A stretch of DNA of 64,000 nucleotides from Janthinobacterium sp. GW458P (GTDB lineage Bacteria > Pseudomonadota > Gammaproteobacteria > Burkholderiales > Burkholderiaceae_D). Shown piece after piece: positions 25,853 through 33,931 of the stretch. The position numbers were made by a program, and so were the translations under genes. Positions within the stretch are counted from its first letter, which is position 1. Every line of letters begins with the position of its first letter. A model generated the notes under the pieces. The model had not been told where the DNA came from. It saw only the letters and a list, made by a program, of their open reading frames with translations, and made no database searches. Where the stretch lies: positions 68,345 through 132,344 of the forward strand of contig NZ_NEGZ01000001.1 of the NCBI RefSeq assembly GCF_002127585.1, given 5' to 3'.

Positions 25853-27904
25853 ATGGCTCACATATCCACCCTGCAAAGCCTGATCGCCGGCCGCTGGCTG
25901 GGCGAAAGCGCCGCCGTGCCCCTGCACAGCGCCTTGAACAACCGCGTCATCTATCACACGCATGCCGAGAAAATCGACTTCGACGAAGCCGTCACGTATG
26001 CGCGCAAGACGGGCGTGCCGGGCCTGATGGCGCTCGATTTCCAGCAGCGCGCCGCGCGCCTGAAGGCACTGGCCCTGTACCTGGTCGAGCGCAAGGAAGA
26101 ACTGTATGCGATCTCGCACCTGTCGGGCGCCACGCGCGCCGACAGCTGGGTCGACATTGAAGGCGGCACGGGCACCCTGTTCGCCTATGCCAGCATGGGC
26201 AGCAACGAGCTGCCGTCGTCGAACGTGCTGCATGAAGGCCCGGCCATCGCGCTGGGCAAGAAGGGCGGTTTCGCCGGCACGCACATCCTGGTGCCGCGCG
26301 GCGGCCTGGCCGTGCACATCAACGCCTTCAACTTCCCCATCTGGGGTCTGCTGGAAAAATTCGCGCCAAGCTTCCTTGCGGCCATGCCCTGCATCGCCAA
26401 GCCGGCCACGGCGACGAGCTATCTGACGCAGGCCGTCGTGCGCATGATGCATGAATCGGGCCTGCTGCCGGCCGGCAGCCTGCAACTGGTGATCGGTTCC
26501 ACGGGCGACTTGCTGGACCGCCTGAATGGCCAGGATTTCGTCACCTTCACGGGATCGGCCGCCACGGCCGCCAAGCTGCGCACGAATTCCAACCTGATCG
26601 CCCAGTCCGTGCCCTTCAACGGCGAAGCCGATTCGCTCAATTGCGCCATCCTGGCGCCGGACGTCACGCCCGACGACGTGGAGTTCGACCTGTTCGTCAA
26701 GGAAGTCGTGCGCGAGATGACGGGCAAGTCGGGCCAGAAGTGCACGGCGATCCGCCGCATCATCGTGCCCGAGCACCTGATGGATGCCGTCGGCACGCGC
26801 CTGCGCGAGCGTCTGGCCAAGGTGGTGGTGGGCGACCCGTCCATCGAAGGCGTGCGCATGGGCGCGCTGGCGTCGAAAGAGCAGCAAAATGACGTGGCTG
26901 AACGGGTTGCCGCCCTGTCGCAGGGTAATGAAGTGGTGTTCGGCGCGGCCGACGGATTCAATCCGCTCGGCGATGGCGCGCAGGACGGCAGTTTCTTCTC
27001 GCCGACCTTGCTGCTGTGCCGCGACGCCTTCGGCAACGATGCCGTGCATGACGTGGAAGCGTTCGGGCCTGTCAGCACGATGATGGGCTACCACGATATC
27101 GACGAGGCGCTGGCCCTGGCCGCGCGCGGCAAGGGCAGCCTGGTAAGCACCCTGGTGACGCGTGATCCGAAGATCGCCGCGCGCGTGGTGCCGCAAGTGG
27201 CGGCCACGCATGGCCGTGTGCACGTGCTCGAGCGCGTGGCTTCCGTCGATTCGACGGGCCATGGCTCTCCATTGCCGCAACTGAAGCACGGCGGTCCTGG
27301 CCGCGCAGGTGGCGGCGAGGAGTTGGGAGGCGTGCGCGCCGTGCGCCACTATCTGCAACGGGCGGCCGTGCAGGGTTCGCCGACCATGCTGGCGGCGATC
27401 ACCGGTGAGTATGTGCGTGGCGCGGACGTCAATGAAAGCCCGATCCACCCGTTCCGCAAGCACTTCGAGGACCTGAAGACGGGCGACTCGCTGCTGACGC
27501 ACCGCCGCACGGTCAGCGAAGCGGACATCGTCGCCTTCGGCGGCATTTCGGGCGACTTCTTCTACATGCACTTCGACGAAATCGCGGCCAGGGAGTCGCA
27601 GTTCGGCAAGCGCATCGCCCATGGCTACTTCGTGCTGTCGGCCGCTGCCGGCCTGTTCGTATCTCCGGGCGTCGGCCCCGTGCTGGCCAACTACGGCCTG
27701 GACAACCTGCGCTTCGTCGCCCCCGTCGCCATCGGCGACACCATCCGCGCGCGCCTGACGTGCAAGCGCAAGGTCGACCGCAACCGCAAGGACGTGTTTG
27801 GCGTGGGCCAGGGCGTGGTGGCGTGGGACGTGCAGGTAACCAACCAGAACGAGGAACTGGTGGCCAGCTATGACATCCTGACCCTGGTGTCGAAGCGCGA
27901 GTAA
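25853..27904 (+). CDS. paaZ: Bifunctional oxepin-CoA hydrolase / 3-oxo-5,6-dehydrosuberyl-CoA semialdehyde dehydrogenase PaaZ
   Basis: 683 residues, the full fused length, behind AGGAG. Residues 1 to about 530 are the aldehyde dehydrogenase: [18 protein letters not shown], catalytic Glu in NGEADSLN and catalytic Cys in [10 protein letters not shown]. Residues from about 540 are a MaoC-type hydratase with [14 protein letters not shown], carrying the Asp/His pair that opens the oxepin ring. The first domain then oxidises the aldehyde with NADP. Both domains look intact. It is the last gene of the cluster and is followed by a strong terminator. Confidence 0.97.
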   Translation: MAHISTLQSLIAGRWLGESAAVPLHSALNNRVIYHTHAEKIDFDEAVTYARKTGVPGLMALDFQQRAARLKALALYLVERKEELYAISHLSGATRADSWVDIEGGTGTLFAYASMGSNELPSSNVLHEGPAIALGKKGGFAGTHILVPRGGLAVHINAFNFPIWGLLEKFAPSFLAAMPCIAKPATATSYLTQAVVRMMHESGLLPAGSLQLVIGSTGDLLDRLNGQDFVTFTGSAATAAKLRTNSNLIAQSVPFNGEADSLNCAILAPDVTPDDVEFDLFVKEVVREMTGKSGQKCTAIRRIIVPEHLMDAVGTRLRERLAKVVVGDPSIEGVRMGALASKEQQNDVAERVAALSQGNEVVFGAADGFNPLGDGAQDGSFFSPTLLLCRDAFGNDAVHDVEAFGPVSTMMGYHDIDEALALAARGKGSLVSTLVTRDPKIAARVVPQVAATHGRVHVLERVASVDSTGHGSPLPQLKHGGPGRAGGGEELGGVRAVRHYLQRAAVQGSPTMLAAITGEYVRGADVNESPIHPFRKHFEDLKTGDSLLTHRRTVSEADIVAFGGISGDFFYMHFDEIAARESQFGKRIAHGYFVLSAAAGLFVSPGVGPVLANYGLDNLRFVAPVAIGDTIRARLTCKRKVDRNRKDVFGVGQGVVAWDVQVTNQNEELVASYDILTLVSKRE

Positions 27905-27932
27905 GCGTTACCGCAGCAGTGGCCAGCCCGGT

Positions 27933-27968
27933 GCCGCCCGCGATTTTTTGCGTGGGCGGCATTTTTTT
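27933..27968 (+). terminator. Rho-independent terminator after paaZ
   Basis: GCCGCCCGCG pairs with CGTGGGCGGC (one G-U pair) around a short T-rich loop and is followed directly by ATTTTTTT. It lies 28 bp after the paaZ stop and closes the paa transcription unit. Confidence 0.92.
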
Positions 27969-28418
27969 GCACGCGGCGGACGATGGGCGCTACACCGTGT
28001 GATTCGTTTGCGGAGTGTCGGACAGCTTCAGCGTGCGCTTCGGCCTGCCTGTCTTCATGACTTTCGATTGCCGCAATGTCGGCTGTGCGGATACATGCAG
28101 CGTCAGCGCTGCGAAATGTATTCGCAGGCGCTTTTAACAGTATCGACGGCACCTGCCAGTTTAGCGGGTGACATTCGCATCACTACGCAGTTGGCGCTGG
28201 ACCGTGGCAAGGCGTCCCTGGCTACGGGGCCCGATTTGACTGAATACGTGAAGGGCAAGTCCGCCGCCACCCTAAAACGCGGCGGCCGAACATGGTCTCG
28301 TGATGCTGTTTTTCGGCAGCACACAGACCACGCTCATGGTCGGCGATTCGCCTACGGGGAAGGACGATTGACGGATAATTTGAGGCCATCCTAAAATATT
28401 CAATGTTAATATTATGGA
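27969..28418. other. 450-bp intergenic region between the paa cluster and the acyltransferase gene
   Basis: An open frame runs through 27948-28394 but it starts within the terminator and its product looks non-protein-like (Arg-rich, no domain), so I do not call it. A 7-bp inverted repeat CCGCCGC/GCGGCGG lies at 28261-28285. The last 60 bp are AT-rich and probably hold the acyltransferase promoter. Confidence 0.5.
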
Positions 28419-29534
28419 ATGCTAAAAACACTACAAGCTGGGCGGGCGCTGGCGGCCATCAGTGTCGCCGCCTTTCATCTGTCGATCGCCATGGGAGTGC
28501 CGCGTTATGGTGGTGAGCCGGTTTTTTATGAATGGACGCGCCATATTGGCGGGGTGCGGTTCTTCTTTGTCCTTTCCGGTTTTATTATTCTGTTTGCCCA
28601 TTACCACGAGATAGGCCAGCCGTCGGCTTGGCGGCCCTATATCTACCGGCGCTTTATTCGCCTGTATCCCATTTATTGGTTATATAACATCCCATTTTGC
28701 CTGCTGGTGGCTGCCGGCTTGGGCACTGATGCGCGCATTCCCTCTAGCTTGGGGGATTGGATAACATCATTGACCTTGATACGATTCACCTCCGCTGTAC
28801 CGCCATTGACGGTGGCTTGGAGCTTGTTTCATGAAGTGGCATTTTATGCCGTGTTTTCGCTGTTGATTCTTAACCGGCGCCTGGGCGTAGCTGGATTTGC
28901 AGCGGCCGCCCTGTTCAGCATTATTTACTATAACTATCCGGCCGTAGCGCAGCGCAGCGCGGGGAATGTCTATACCGCTGCCTATAATTTGTATTTCCTG
29001 TTTGGCATGGGGGCGTTCTACCTATACCGTCGCGGCGGGCGCGGCTGGATCGAACTGGCGGCGGGAGGCGCGATATCGGCAGCCGCACTGTGGGTTGCGC
29101 CAATGCCCCATGAGCTATCATATATGGGACTGATACTGGGCTTTGCTTTCCTGCTGGCTGGCGCGGCCAAGTTGGAGACGTCACGATATCTCCGCGTGCC
29201 AGCAATCTTGGTCGCACTGGGAAACGCATCCTATACCATTTACCTGATCCACGAGCAACTCCAGGGCTTGTTGCTGAAGCTGCTGATCAAGAGCCATCTG
29301 GCGGCGCTGCTCGGGCCCCGCTGCACCTATCTGCTGGTATTGTTGGGGACCATGGGCTTGGGGTATGCCGTCTACCTGGTTATCGAGCGGCCATTGACGG
29401 CGGCTTTGCGTCGACGATTTCGGCCAATTCGCGATAGCGGGAGTGTAGCCTATGCAGTACCGTCTGCGCCGTGTACGGAGTTGCCTGCTGCTGGCACGCC
29501 CAAGGATCCGACGGCTGCGACAAAATCTGCCTGA
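28419..29534 (+). CDS. Acyltransferase 3 (OafA/NodX-type) integral membrane protein
   Basis: 371 residues with about ten hydrophobic helices. The opening LQAGRALAAISVAAFHLSIA places the conserved arginine and histidine of the acyltransferase 3 family at about residues 9 and 20, and GVRFFFVLSGFII follows, then RRFIRLYPIYWLY. These proteins O-acylate sugars or lipids at the inner membrane. The last about 50 residues are polar and overlap, on the opposite strand, the 3' end of the glycosyltransferase gene over 155 bp. Base use is clearly less GC-rich than in neighbours. It has no recognisable ribosome site, and the start is set by the first conserved residues. Confidence 0.88.
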   Translation: MLKTLQAGRALAAISVAAFHLSIAMGVPRYGGEPVFYEWTRHIGGVRFFFVLSGFIILFAHYHEIGQPSAWRPYIYRRFIRLYPIYWLYNIPFCLLVAAGLGTDARIPSSLGDWITSLTLIRFTSAVPPLTVAWSLFHEVAFYAVFSLLILNRRLGVAGFAAAALFSIIYYNYPAVAQRSAGNVYTAAYNLYFLFGMGAFYLYRRGGRGWIELAAGGAISAAALWVAPMPHELSYMGLILGFAFLLAGAAKLETSRYLRVPAILVALGNASYTIYLIHEQLQGLLLKLLIKSHLAALLGPRCTYLLVLLGTMGLGYAVYLVIERPLTAALRRRFRPIRDSGSVAYAVPSAPCTELPAAGTPKDPTAATKSA

Positions 29535-30615
29535 GCGCCTGCATGAACGGCTGGGGCGCGTGTTCTCGTACCAGGCGTCCGATGCTATCGTTGGGAATCA
29601 GGCGGGACGCCTCGCCAGTATCGGTGCTGACCACCGGCACGCCACAATAAAGGGCTTCCAGGAGAACCACGGGCATGCCCTCGAAGGCCGATGACAGGCA
29701 CAGGCAGTCGACGGCATTCATCCATTCTGAAATCTTCTGATGGGAACGGGGGGCAAGTATGCGAACGTTTGCCTCCAGTCCCTGCTCGCGTATAAAGCGT
29801 CGCATGTCCGATTCCAGCTCTCCCGCGCCTATCATGACCAGAATGGTGTCGTCGCGATGGCGTTTGAATTCCTGATACGCGTGCAACAATAACAGCGGAT
29901 CCTTTTGACCGACAAAACGTCCCACGAACAGCAGTATTTTCTTGCCCCGATCAAACTGGTGTTGGCGGGCGAATTGCTGTTTCAGCTGCCTGCGTCCGGT
30001 GGCCGGCAACGGACGGAAGATCGTCTCATCGACCCAAGTGGGAATGAACTGGATGCAGTCGCGCATGGCCGGATAACGCTGTTGGTAATGCGCGACCGCG
30101 TCCGCTCTGACAATATAGACCTGCTTGATCCGCACGATCAAATGGCGCTCCAGCCAGAAATAGATGGCTGGGAAGCGGGACCATTTCACTTCGGATTTTG
30201 GGTTGTAATAGTCTTTCCCATGATGGCCGTGCAGGAACAGGACTTTATGGTTGGACGCCAACCAGAATATGGCGCTGGGCTCGATCCGATGAAATTCCAA
30301 CAGGGCGTCGTGCAAGTCAATTTGTGCGCGATGGCGCCACAAGGCCCAGGCGAACTTGAGGGTTCGTGGTATTTTTTCGAATCGACCGACAGGGGCCTCC
30401 ATGACCGGGAGGAAATGAAAGCTGCGCCCATCCAATTTCAGCCGCTGCCATTGGCCGACCGGGTGAAGCTGGATATCGACGCTGACACCGACGAAATAGA
30501 TATCGAAGTCCGATGGCGCAAATTTAATCAGCGCACGAATAATGCTGCCTATGCCGCCAACATTTGGGTGGGTTGGATCATAAGGATGAAATTGAATCAC
30601 GCGTATCTTGGCCAT
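29380..30615 (-). CDS. Glycosyltransferase, GT4 family (group 1)
   Basis: 411 residues behind GGGAG. N-terminal Rossmann-like domain with HPNVGGIGSIIRAL (the glycine loop of GT4), and the C-terminal donor domain with LLFVGRFVGQKDPLLLLHAY and the EX7E region LSSAFEGMPVVLLEALYCGVPVVSTDTGEASRLI. It should add a nucleotide-activated sugar to a cell-surface glycan or lipid on the cytoplasmic face. The C-terminal about 50 residues overlap the acyltransferase gene. Its GC is lower than in the flanks, as in its partner, which suggests that the pair was acquired together. Confidence 0.9.
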   Translation of the reverse strand: MAKIRVIQFHPYDPTHPNVGGIGSIIRALIKFAPSDFDIYFVGVSVDIQLHPVGQWQRLKLDGRSFHFLPVMEAPVGRFEKIPRTLKFAWALWRHRAQIDLHDALLEFHRIEPSAIFWLASNHKVLFLHGHHGKDYYNPKSEVKWSRFPAIYFWLERHLIVRIKQVYIVRADAVAHYQQRYPAMRDCIQFIPTWVDETIFRPLPATGRRQLKQQFARQHQFDRGKKILLFVGRFVGQKDPLLLLHAYQEFKRHRDDTILVMIGAGELESDMRRFIREQGLEANVRILAPRSHQKISEWMNAVDCLCLSSAFEGMPVVLLEALYCGVPVVSTDTGEASRLIPNDSIGRLVREHAPQPFMQALRQILSQPSDPWACQQQATPYTAQTVLHRLHSRYRELAEIVDAKPPSMAAR

Positions 30616-30802
30616 ATTATTCTCCCTGGATGGCCATTACAGCAGACTGTGGCAAAGATGTAAATTTTTTTATTAAAAAGTTAATTTGTATTTATTTGCA
30701 ATGTCGTCGCACCAGAGGGGGCGCGCGGGTATTCTGCGCTGGGTGCGGTGTGGTGGAGTATCGCAAATGGAGGAGGATGGCCCGCGAGCGAGCGTGGTGA
30801 GC

Positions 30803-31283
30803 ATGCAAGGCACGCTGGCTATGCCGATCGGCGATCTGGCAAAGATGAATGAGCTGGCGCAAGTGCAATTCAAGCAGGGCATGGAACGCTGCGTGTCCAA
30901 CGTGCACAATGCCTGCAATACCAGCATCGCCATGGCGTTGGCCAACGGCGACCTGTTGAGGGAGATCGCCGCCGAGGCGGCCGATCAGGCCAGCCTGCTG
31001 GCGGCACTGACGGACATGTATGCAAAACTGGGCAGTATGGAGTCCGATATCGCGTCATCGGCAGGTGGTGATCCAGGTGGTCACCACCAAGGGCGATATG
31101 GACCAGATGACGCAGCAAAACTCCGCGCTGGTGGAAGAAGCGTCGGCGGCGGCCGAATCGCTGCAGGAATACGCCATGCAGCTGGGCGCGGAGCTGGCCG
31201 TGTTCAAGCTGGCGCAGGGCGGCCTGGCGCCGATTGCCACCGTGCCAAAGGCACAGCGGCAGGCATTGGCGAGGGAGGTTTAG
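30803..31283 (+). pseudogene. Decayed methyl-accepting chemotaxis protein remnant
   Basis: The 3' part (about 31065-31283) encodes a chemoreceptor C-terminus: RQVVIQVVTTKG is the membrane-side methylation helix, then DMDQMTQQNSALVEEASAAAESLQ is the distal one. The approximately 100 residues between them, with the signalling hairpin tip, are missing, so there is an internal deletion. The upstream frame (from ATG 30803, helical, with NELAQVQFKQGMERC) is in a different frame and joins near 31060, which implies a frameshift; I cannot identify that part. The stop overlaps the convergent M24 gene by four bases. Not functional as a receptor. Confidence 0.65.
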
Positions 31284-32503
31284 GCCTGCAGCCCGAACGG
31301 ATCGTCGATGCTGTGCGCCGGCTGCGTGAACCAGCGCGGACCATTTTCCGTCATATAAAAATGGTCTTCGTGGCGGACGCCGAATTCGCCGGGGATGCAG
31401 ATCATCGGTTCGTTCGAGAAGCACATGCCCACGTCGAGCGGCGTCGTGTCATTGCCCACCAGGTAAGGCCATTCGTGGATATCGAGGCCGATGCCATGAC
31501 CCGTGCGGTGCGGCAGCCCGGGCAGTTTGTAGCCGGGGCCGTAACCGTCCGCTTCCAGGGACACGCGCGCGGCGCGGTCCACGTCGCCGCAGGGCACGCC
31601 CAGACGGGCGGCCGCGAATGCGGCGGCCTGCGCGGCCTTTTCGCTATTCCACACGCTGCGCTGGCGTTCGCTGATCGCACCAAACACATAGGTACGCGTG
31701 ATGTCGGAGATGTAGTTCATCACCTGGCAGCCCGTGTCGATCAGCACCGTGTCGCCCGCTTTCAAGGTTTGCACGTAATTGACGCCATGCGGGTAGGCCG
31801 TCGCCTCGCCGAACAGCACGATGCAAAAATACGAGCGGGGCGCGCCCACCTTGCGATGCGCGCGCTGGATGAATTCTTCCACCTCGACTGTCGTGACGCC
31901 TTCGTACAGCATGCTGGCCGTAGCCATGTGCACGGCCAGGGTCATGTCCATCACGCGTTGCATCAGGGCGATTTCTGCCTCGGATTTGCGGCTGCGGCAG
32001 TACGCAGTGACGGCGCGCGCGTTTTCCAGTGTGTAGCCAGGGGCCAGTGGCTTGATGCCGTCATAGATGAAGAAGGCGGCGCTTTCGCAGATGCCCACGC
32101 GCGGCGGTTGATTCGCGTCCTGGGCGATTCCCATGCGCGCCAGCACGTCGGCGAACAGCTGGTACGGGCTTTCATGCTCTTCCCAGCAATTGACACGGCC
32201 TTCGACGAGCATGAAGCCTTGCAGGGTGCTTTCCTCGAAGGCGGGCGCGATATACTCGATGGCGCCGCTGGCCGGCAGGATGGCGCCCACCATGCGTTCG
32301 CTGGCATACCATTTGGTGCCCGTGAAATAGGTGAGGTTGGCGCCCGCGTTCAGGTAGATGGCGGCGATACCCTGTTCGCGCATGAACGCTTGCGCCTTGG
32401 CGATGCGTTGCGCATGTTCGTCCTTGCCTATGGCGACCATGCCGCCCGTCATGTCCGACAGCGATGCCAATGCCTGTTCGATGGAAGTGCCACCTATGCT
32501 CAT
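31280..32503 (-). CDS. M24-family metallopeptidase (Xaa-Pro dipeptidase/aminopeptidase-like)
   Basis: 407 residues with AAAGGAG upstream. An N-terminal creatinase-like domain to about residue 165 is followed by the pita-bread domain. Metal ligands fit DTGCQVMNYISDITRTY (two Asp), HRTGHGIGLDIHE (His), NEPMICIPGEFGVRHEDHF (two Glu). No signal peptide, so it is cytoplasmic. Substrate is probably X-Pro dipeptides or a related peptide, but members also cleave other small amides. It lies 45 bp after the secretion operon on the same strand and may be read with it. Confidence 0.9.
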   Translation of the reverse strand: MSIGGTSIEQALASLSDMTGGMVAIGKDEHAQRIAKAQAFMREQGIAAIYLNAGANLTYFTGTKWYASERMVGAILPASGAIEYIAPAFEESTLQGFMLVEGRVNCWEEHESPYQLFADVLARMGIAQDANQPPRVGICESAAFFIYDGIKPLAPGYTLENARAVTAYCRSRKSEAEIALMQRVMDMTLAVHMATASMLYEGVTTVEVEEFIQRAHRKVGAPRSYFCIVLFGEATAYPHGVNYVQTLKAGDTVLIDTGCQVMNYISDITRTYVFGAISERQRSVWNSEKAAQAAAFAAARLGVPCGDVDRAARVSLEADGYGPGYKLPGLPHRTGHGIGLDIHEWPYLVGNDTTPLDVGMCFSNEPMICIPGEFGVRHEDHFYMTENGPRWFTQPAHSIDDPFGLQA

Positions 32504-32548
32504 GCCTGCTCCTTTGCTCGATGCTGAATATGGAATGCGGGCATGATA

Positions 32549-33085
32549 TCAGTTCGCGTCTTTCGGCTTGAGCCCCGGCGCGCCGCCGGCCGCATCGGGC
32601 GGGGCCAGCACGAGGTCATGCGGATAGGTGAATTGCCAGTCCGCGTAGCGCTGCTTGCGGCGCAGGCTGGCGTCTTCGTCGAGGAAGTTGTCCTGCTTGA
32701 TGGGCAGCTGTGGCGACAGCGAATGGATGCCGACGATGCGTCCCTCCTGCCGCAGCAGGCCCCATTCCGCCTTGCCCGTGACGGGATCCGCATACAGGCG
32801 GCGCAGATGGCGCCGGGCGTTGGCAAAGCGCGGGTCGCGCAGCAGTTCCTGCAGGGTCAACGGGTAGCGGGGCCGCCCGTCGGCCGGCGTGCTGTCGTAG
32901 TAGCGGCCCAGCGCGTTGCGGAATTCATGGCCGATGAACAGCAGCTCGCGTTCCTTCTCGCGCCGCGCGGCCGTGGCAAATAGTTCGCTGGCCAGCACCA
33001 GACCCACGCCCATGAAGGCCACCAGCATCAGGGTCCAGATATACGCGAAGCCCCGTGTGCCGCGCCGGAAACTAGAGCTGTTCAA
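32549..33085 (-). CDS. Pseudopilin-like protein of the secretion operon
   Basis: 178 residues from a TTG at 33085 that overlaps the end of the upstream gspG-like gene; GAGGG sits about 8 bp before it. A longer in-frame ATG at 33154 would overlap that gene by 83 bp and is less likely. The N-terminus is RRGTRGFAYIWTLMLVAFMGVGLVLASELF, a prepilin-like basic leader, Gly-Phe processing site and hydrophobic helix, but without the Glu at position 5. The soluble part contains REKERELLFIGHEFRNALGRYY, found in a recurring family of type II secretion-associated proteins. Probably a minor pseudopilin or an assembly factor. Confidence 0.7.
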   Translation of the reverse strand: MNSSSFRRGTRGFAYIWTLMLVAFMGVGLVLASELFATAARREKERELLFIGHEFRNALGRYYDSTPADGRPRYPLTLQELLRDPRFANARRHLRRLYADPVTGKAEWGLLRQEGRIVGIHSLSPQLPIKQDNFLDEDASLRRKQRYADWQFTYPHDLVLAPPDAAGGAPGLKPKDAN

Positions 33086-33467
33086 ACGGAATGCCCTCGC
33101 GCGTCTTGCCCTTGGCGCCGCTGCGCACGTCGGCCACGCCGCCGATCTCGCCATTCGGCGAAGGGATCAATTGCCAGGTGGCGGCCGACTCTGTAACAGG
33201 GTCCAGCGGCACGCTGCGGAAGTAGTGGTGAGTGACCAGGTCGGCCAGCGCGGCCGGGTATTCTCCCTTGTCGGCATAGTATTTATCCAGGCCGCTCCTG
33301 AGCACCTGCAGGTTTTCCTTCAGCGCGACTTCCTTCGACTTTTCCACCGAGCCGAAATAGCGGGGGATGGCGATCGTCAGCAGCAGCGAGATGATGGCCA
33401 GCACCACCAGCAGTTCGACCAGGGTAAAGCCGCGGCGTATGGTCGTGGTAGGCATGGCGGTCACCAT
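33072..33467 (-). CDS. Type II secretion pseudopilin, GspG-like
   Basis: 131 residues from ATG 33467 (ATG 33455 also possible). Prepilin signal RRGFTLVELLVVLAIISLLLTIAIPRYF with cleavage after Gly and the conserved Glu at mature position 5, then an alpha-helical spine with KENLQVLRSGLDKYYADKGEYP, the GspG-type calcium-loop region and PLDPVTE. As major pseudopilin or its partner it would form the piston in the periplasm. A prepilin peptidase is needed and is not encoded in this window. Overlaps both neighbours by a few bases. Confidence 0.88.
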   Translation of the reverse strand: MVTAMPTTTIRRGFTLVELLVVLAIISLLLTIAIPRYFGSVEKSKEVALKENLQVLRSGLDKYYADKGEYPAALADLVTHHYFRSVPLDPVTESAATWQLIPSPNGEIGGVADVRSGAKGKTREGIPFEQL

Positions 33468-33931
33468 TGATTGAGCGGCACGCCGTTCAGGCCCGCCTTG
33501 GTCGAGCGCGAGGCGACGTCGAACACGTCTTCGCCTTCGCTGGGATTGTCGGGCGGCGAGGCATAGGCGCGCTTGCTCCAGCTGTCGGCCGCGCTGCCGG
33601 CTTCCCTGGGCTGGAACGGGTCGCGCGGCAGGCGGCGCAAAAAATAGATGTTCTGCTTCGAGACGCTGCGCTGGTCGGGTACGCCCTCGACCAGTTCCTC
33701 GAGCTTCTTCGGATAGCCCGAGGCGCCCAGCGACAGCTTGATGCGGCCATTGTCCGAGGCGCGCTTGTAGGCGTCGATCGCCTCGCGCATCTCGATCAGG
33801 GCATTGCGCAATTGCTGCTCCTTCGCCCGTTGCAAGGCCACCTGCGCCATCGGCACGGCCACCGTGGCCAGGGTCGCCATGATGGCCAGGGTGATCATCA
33901 GTTCGATGAAGGTAAAGCCTTTATGCTTCAC
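33461..33931 (-). CDS. Type II secretion pseudopilin, second GspG-like
   Basis: 156 residues. Leader MKHKGFTFIELMITLAIMATLATVAVP with Gly-Phe processing site and Glu at mature position 5. The following region, LRNALIEMREAIDAYKRASDNGRI, and DPFQ match GspG-type pseudopilins, but the distal half is longer than in the first copy. Two adjacent GspG-like genes suggest a heteromeric piston or one structural and one minor subunit. The gene overlaps the secretin stop by 4 bp. Confidence 0.88.
   Translation of the reverse strand: MKHKGFTFIELMITLAIMATLATVAVPMAQVALQRAKEQQLRNALIEMREAIDAYKRASDNGRIKLSLGASGYPKKLEELVEGVPDQRSVSKQNIYFLRRLPRDPFQPREAGSAADSWSKRAYASPPDNPSEGEDVFDVASRSTKAGLNGVPLNQW

Noticed and set aside
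27948-28394. 148-codon plus-strand frame after paaZ
   Set aside because: It begins inside the paaZ terminator and its translation has no domain or coding bias that I can see.
31284-32527. Long plus-strand frame continuing from the chemoreceptor remnant
   Set aside because: It runs antisense through the intact M24 peptidase; only the part before 31283 has any homology, and there in mixed frames.
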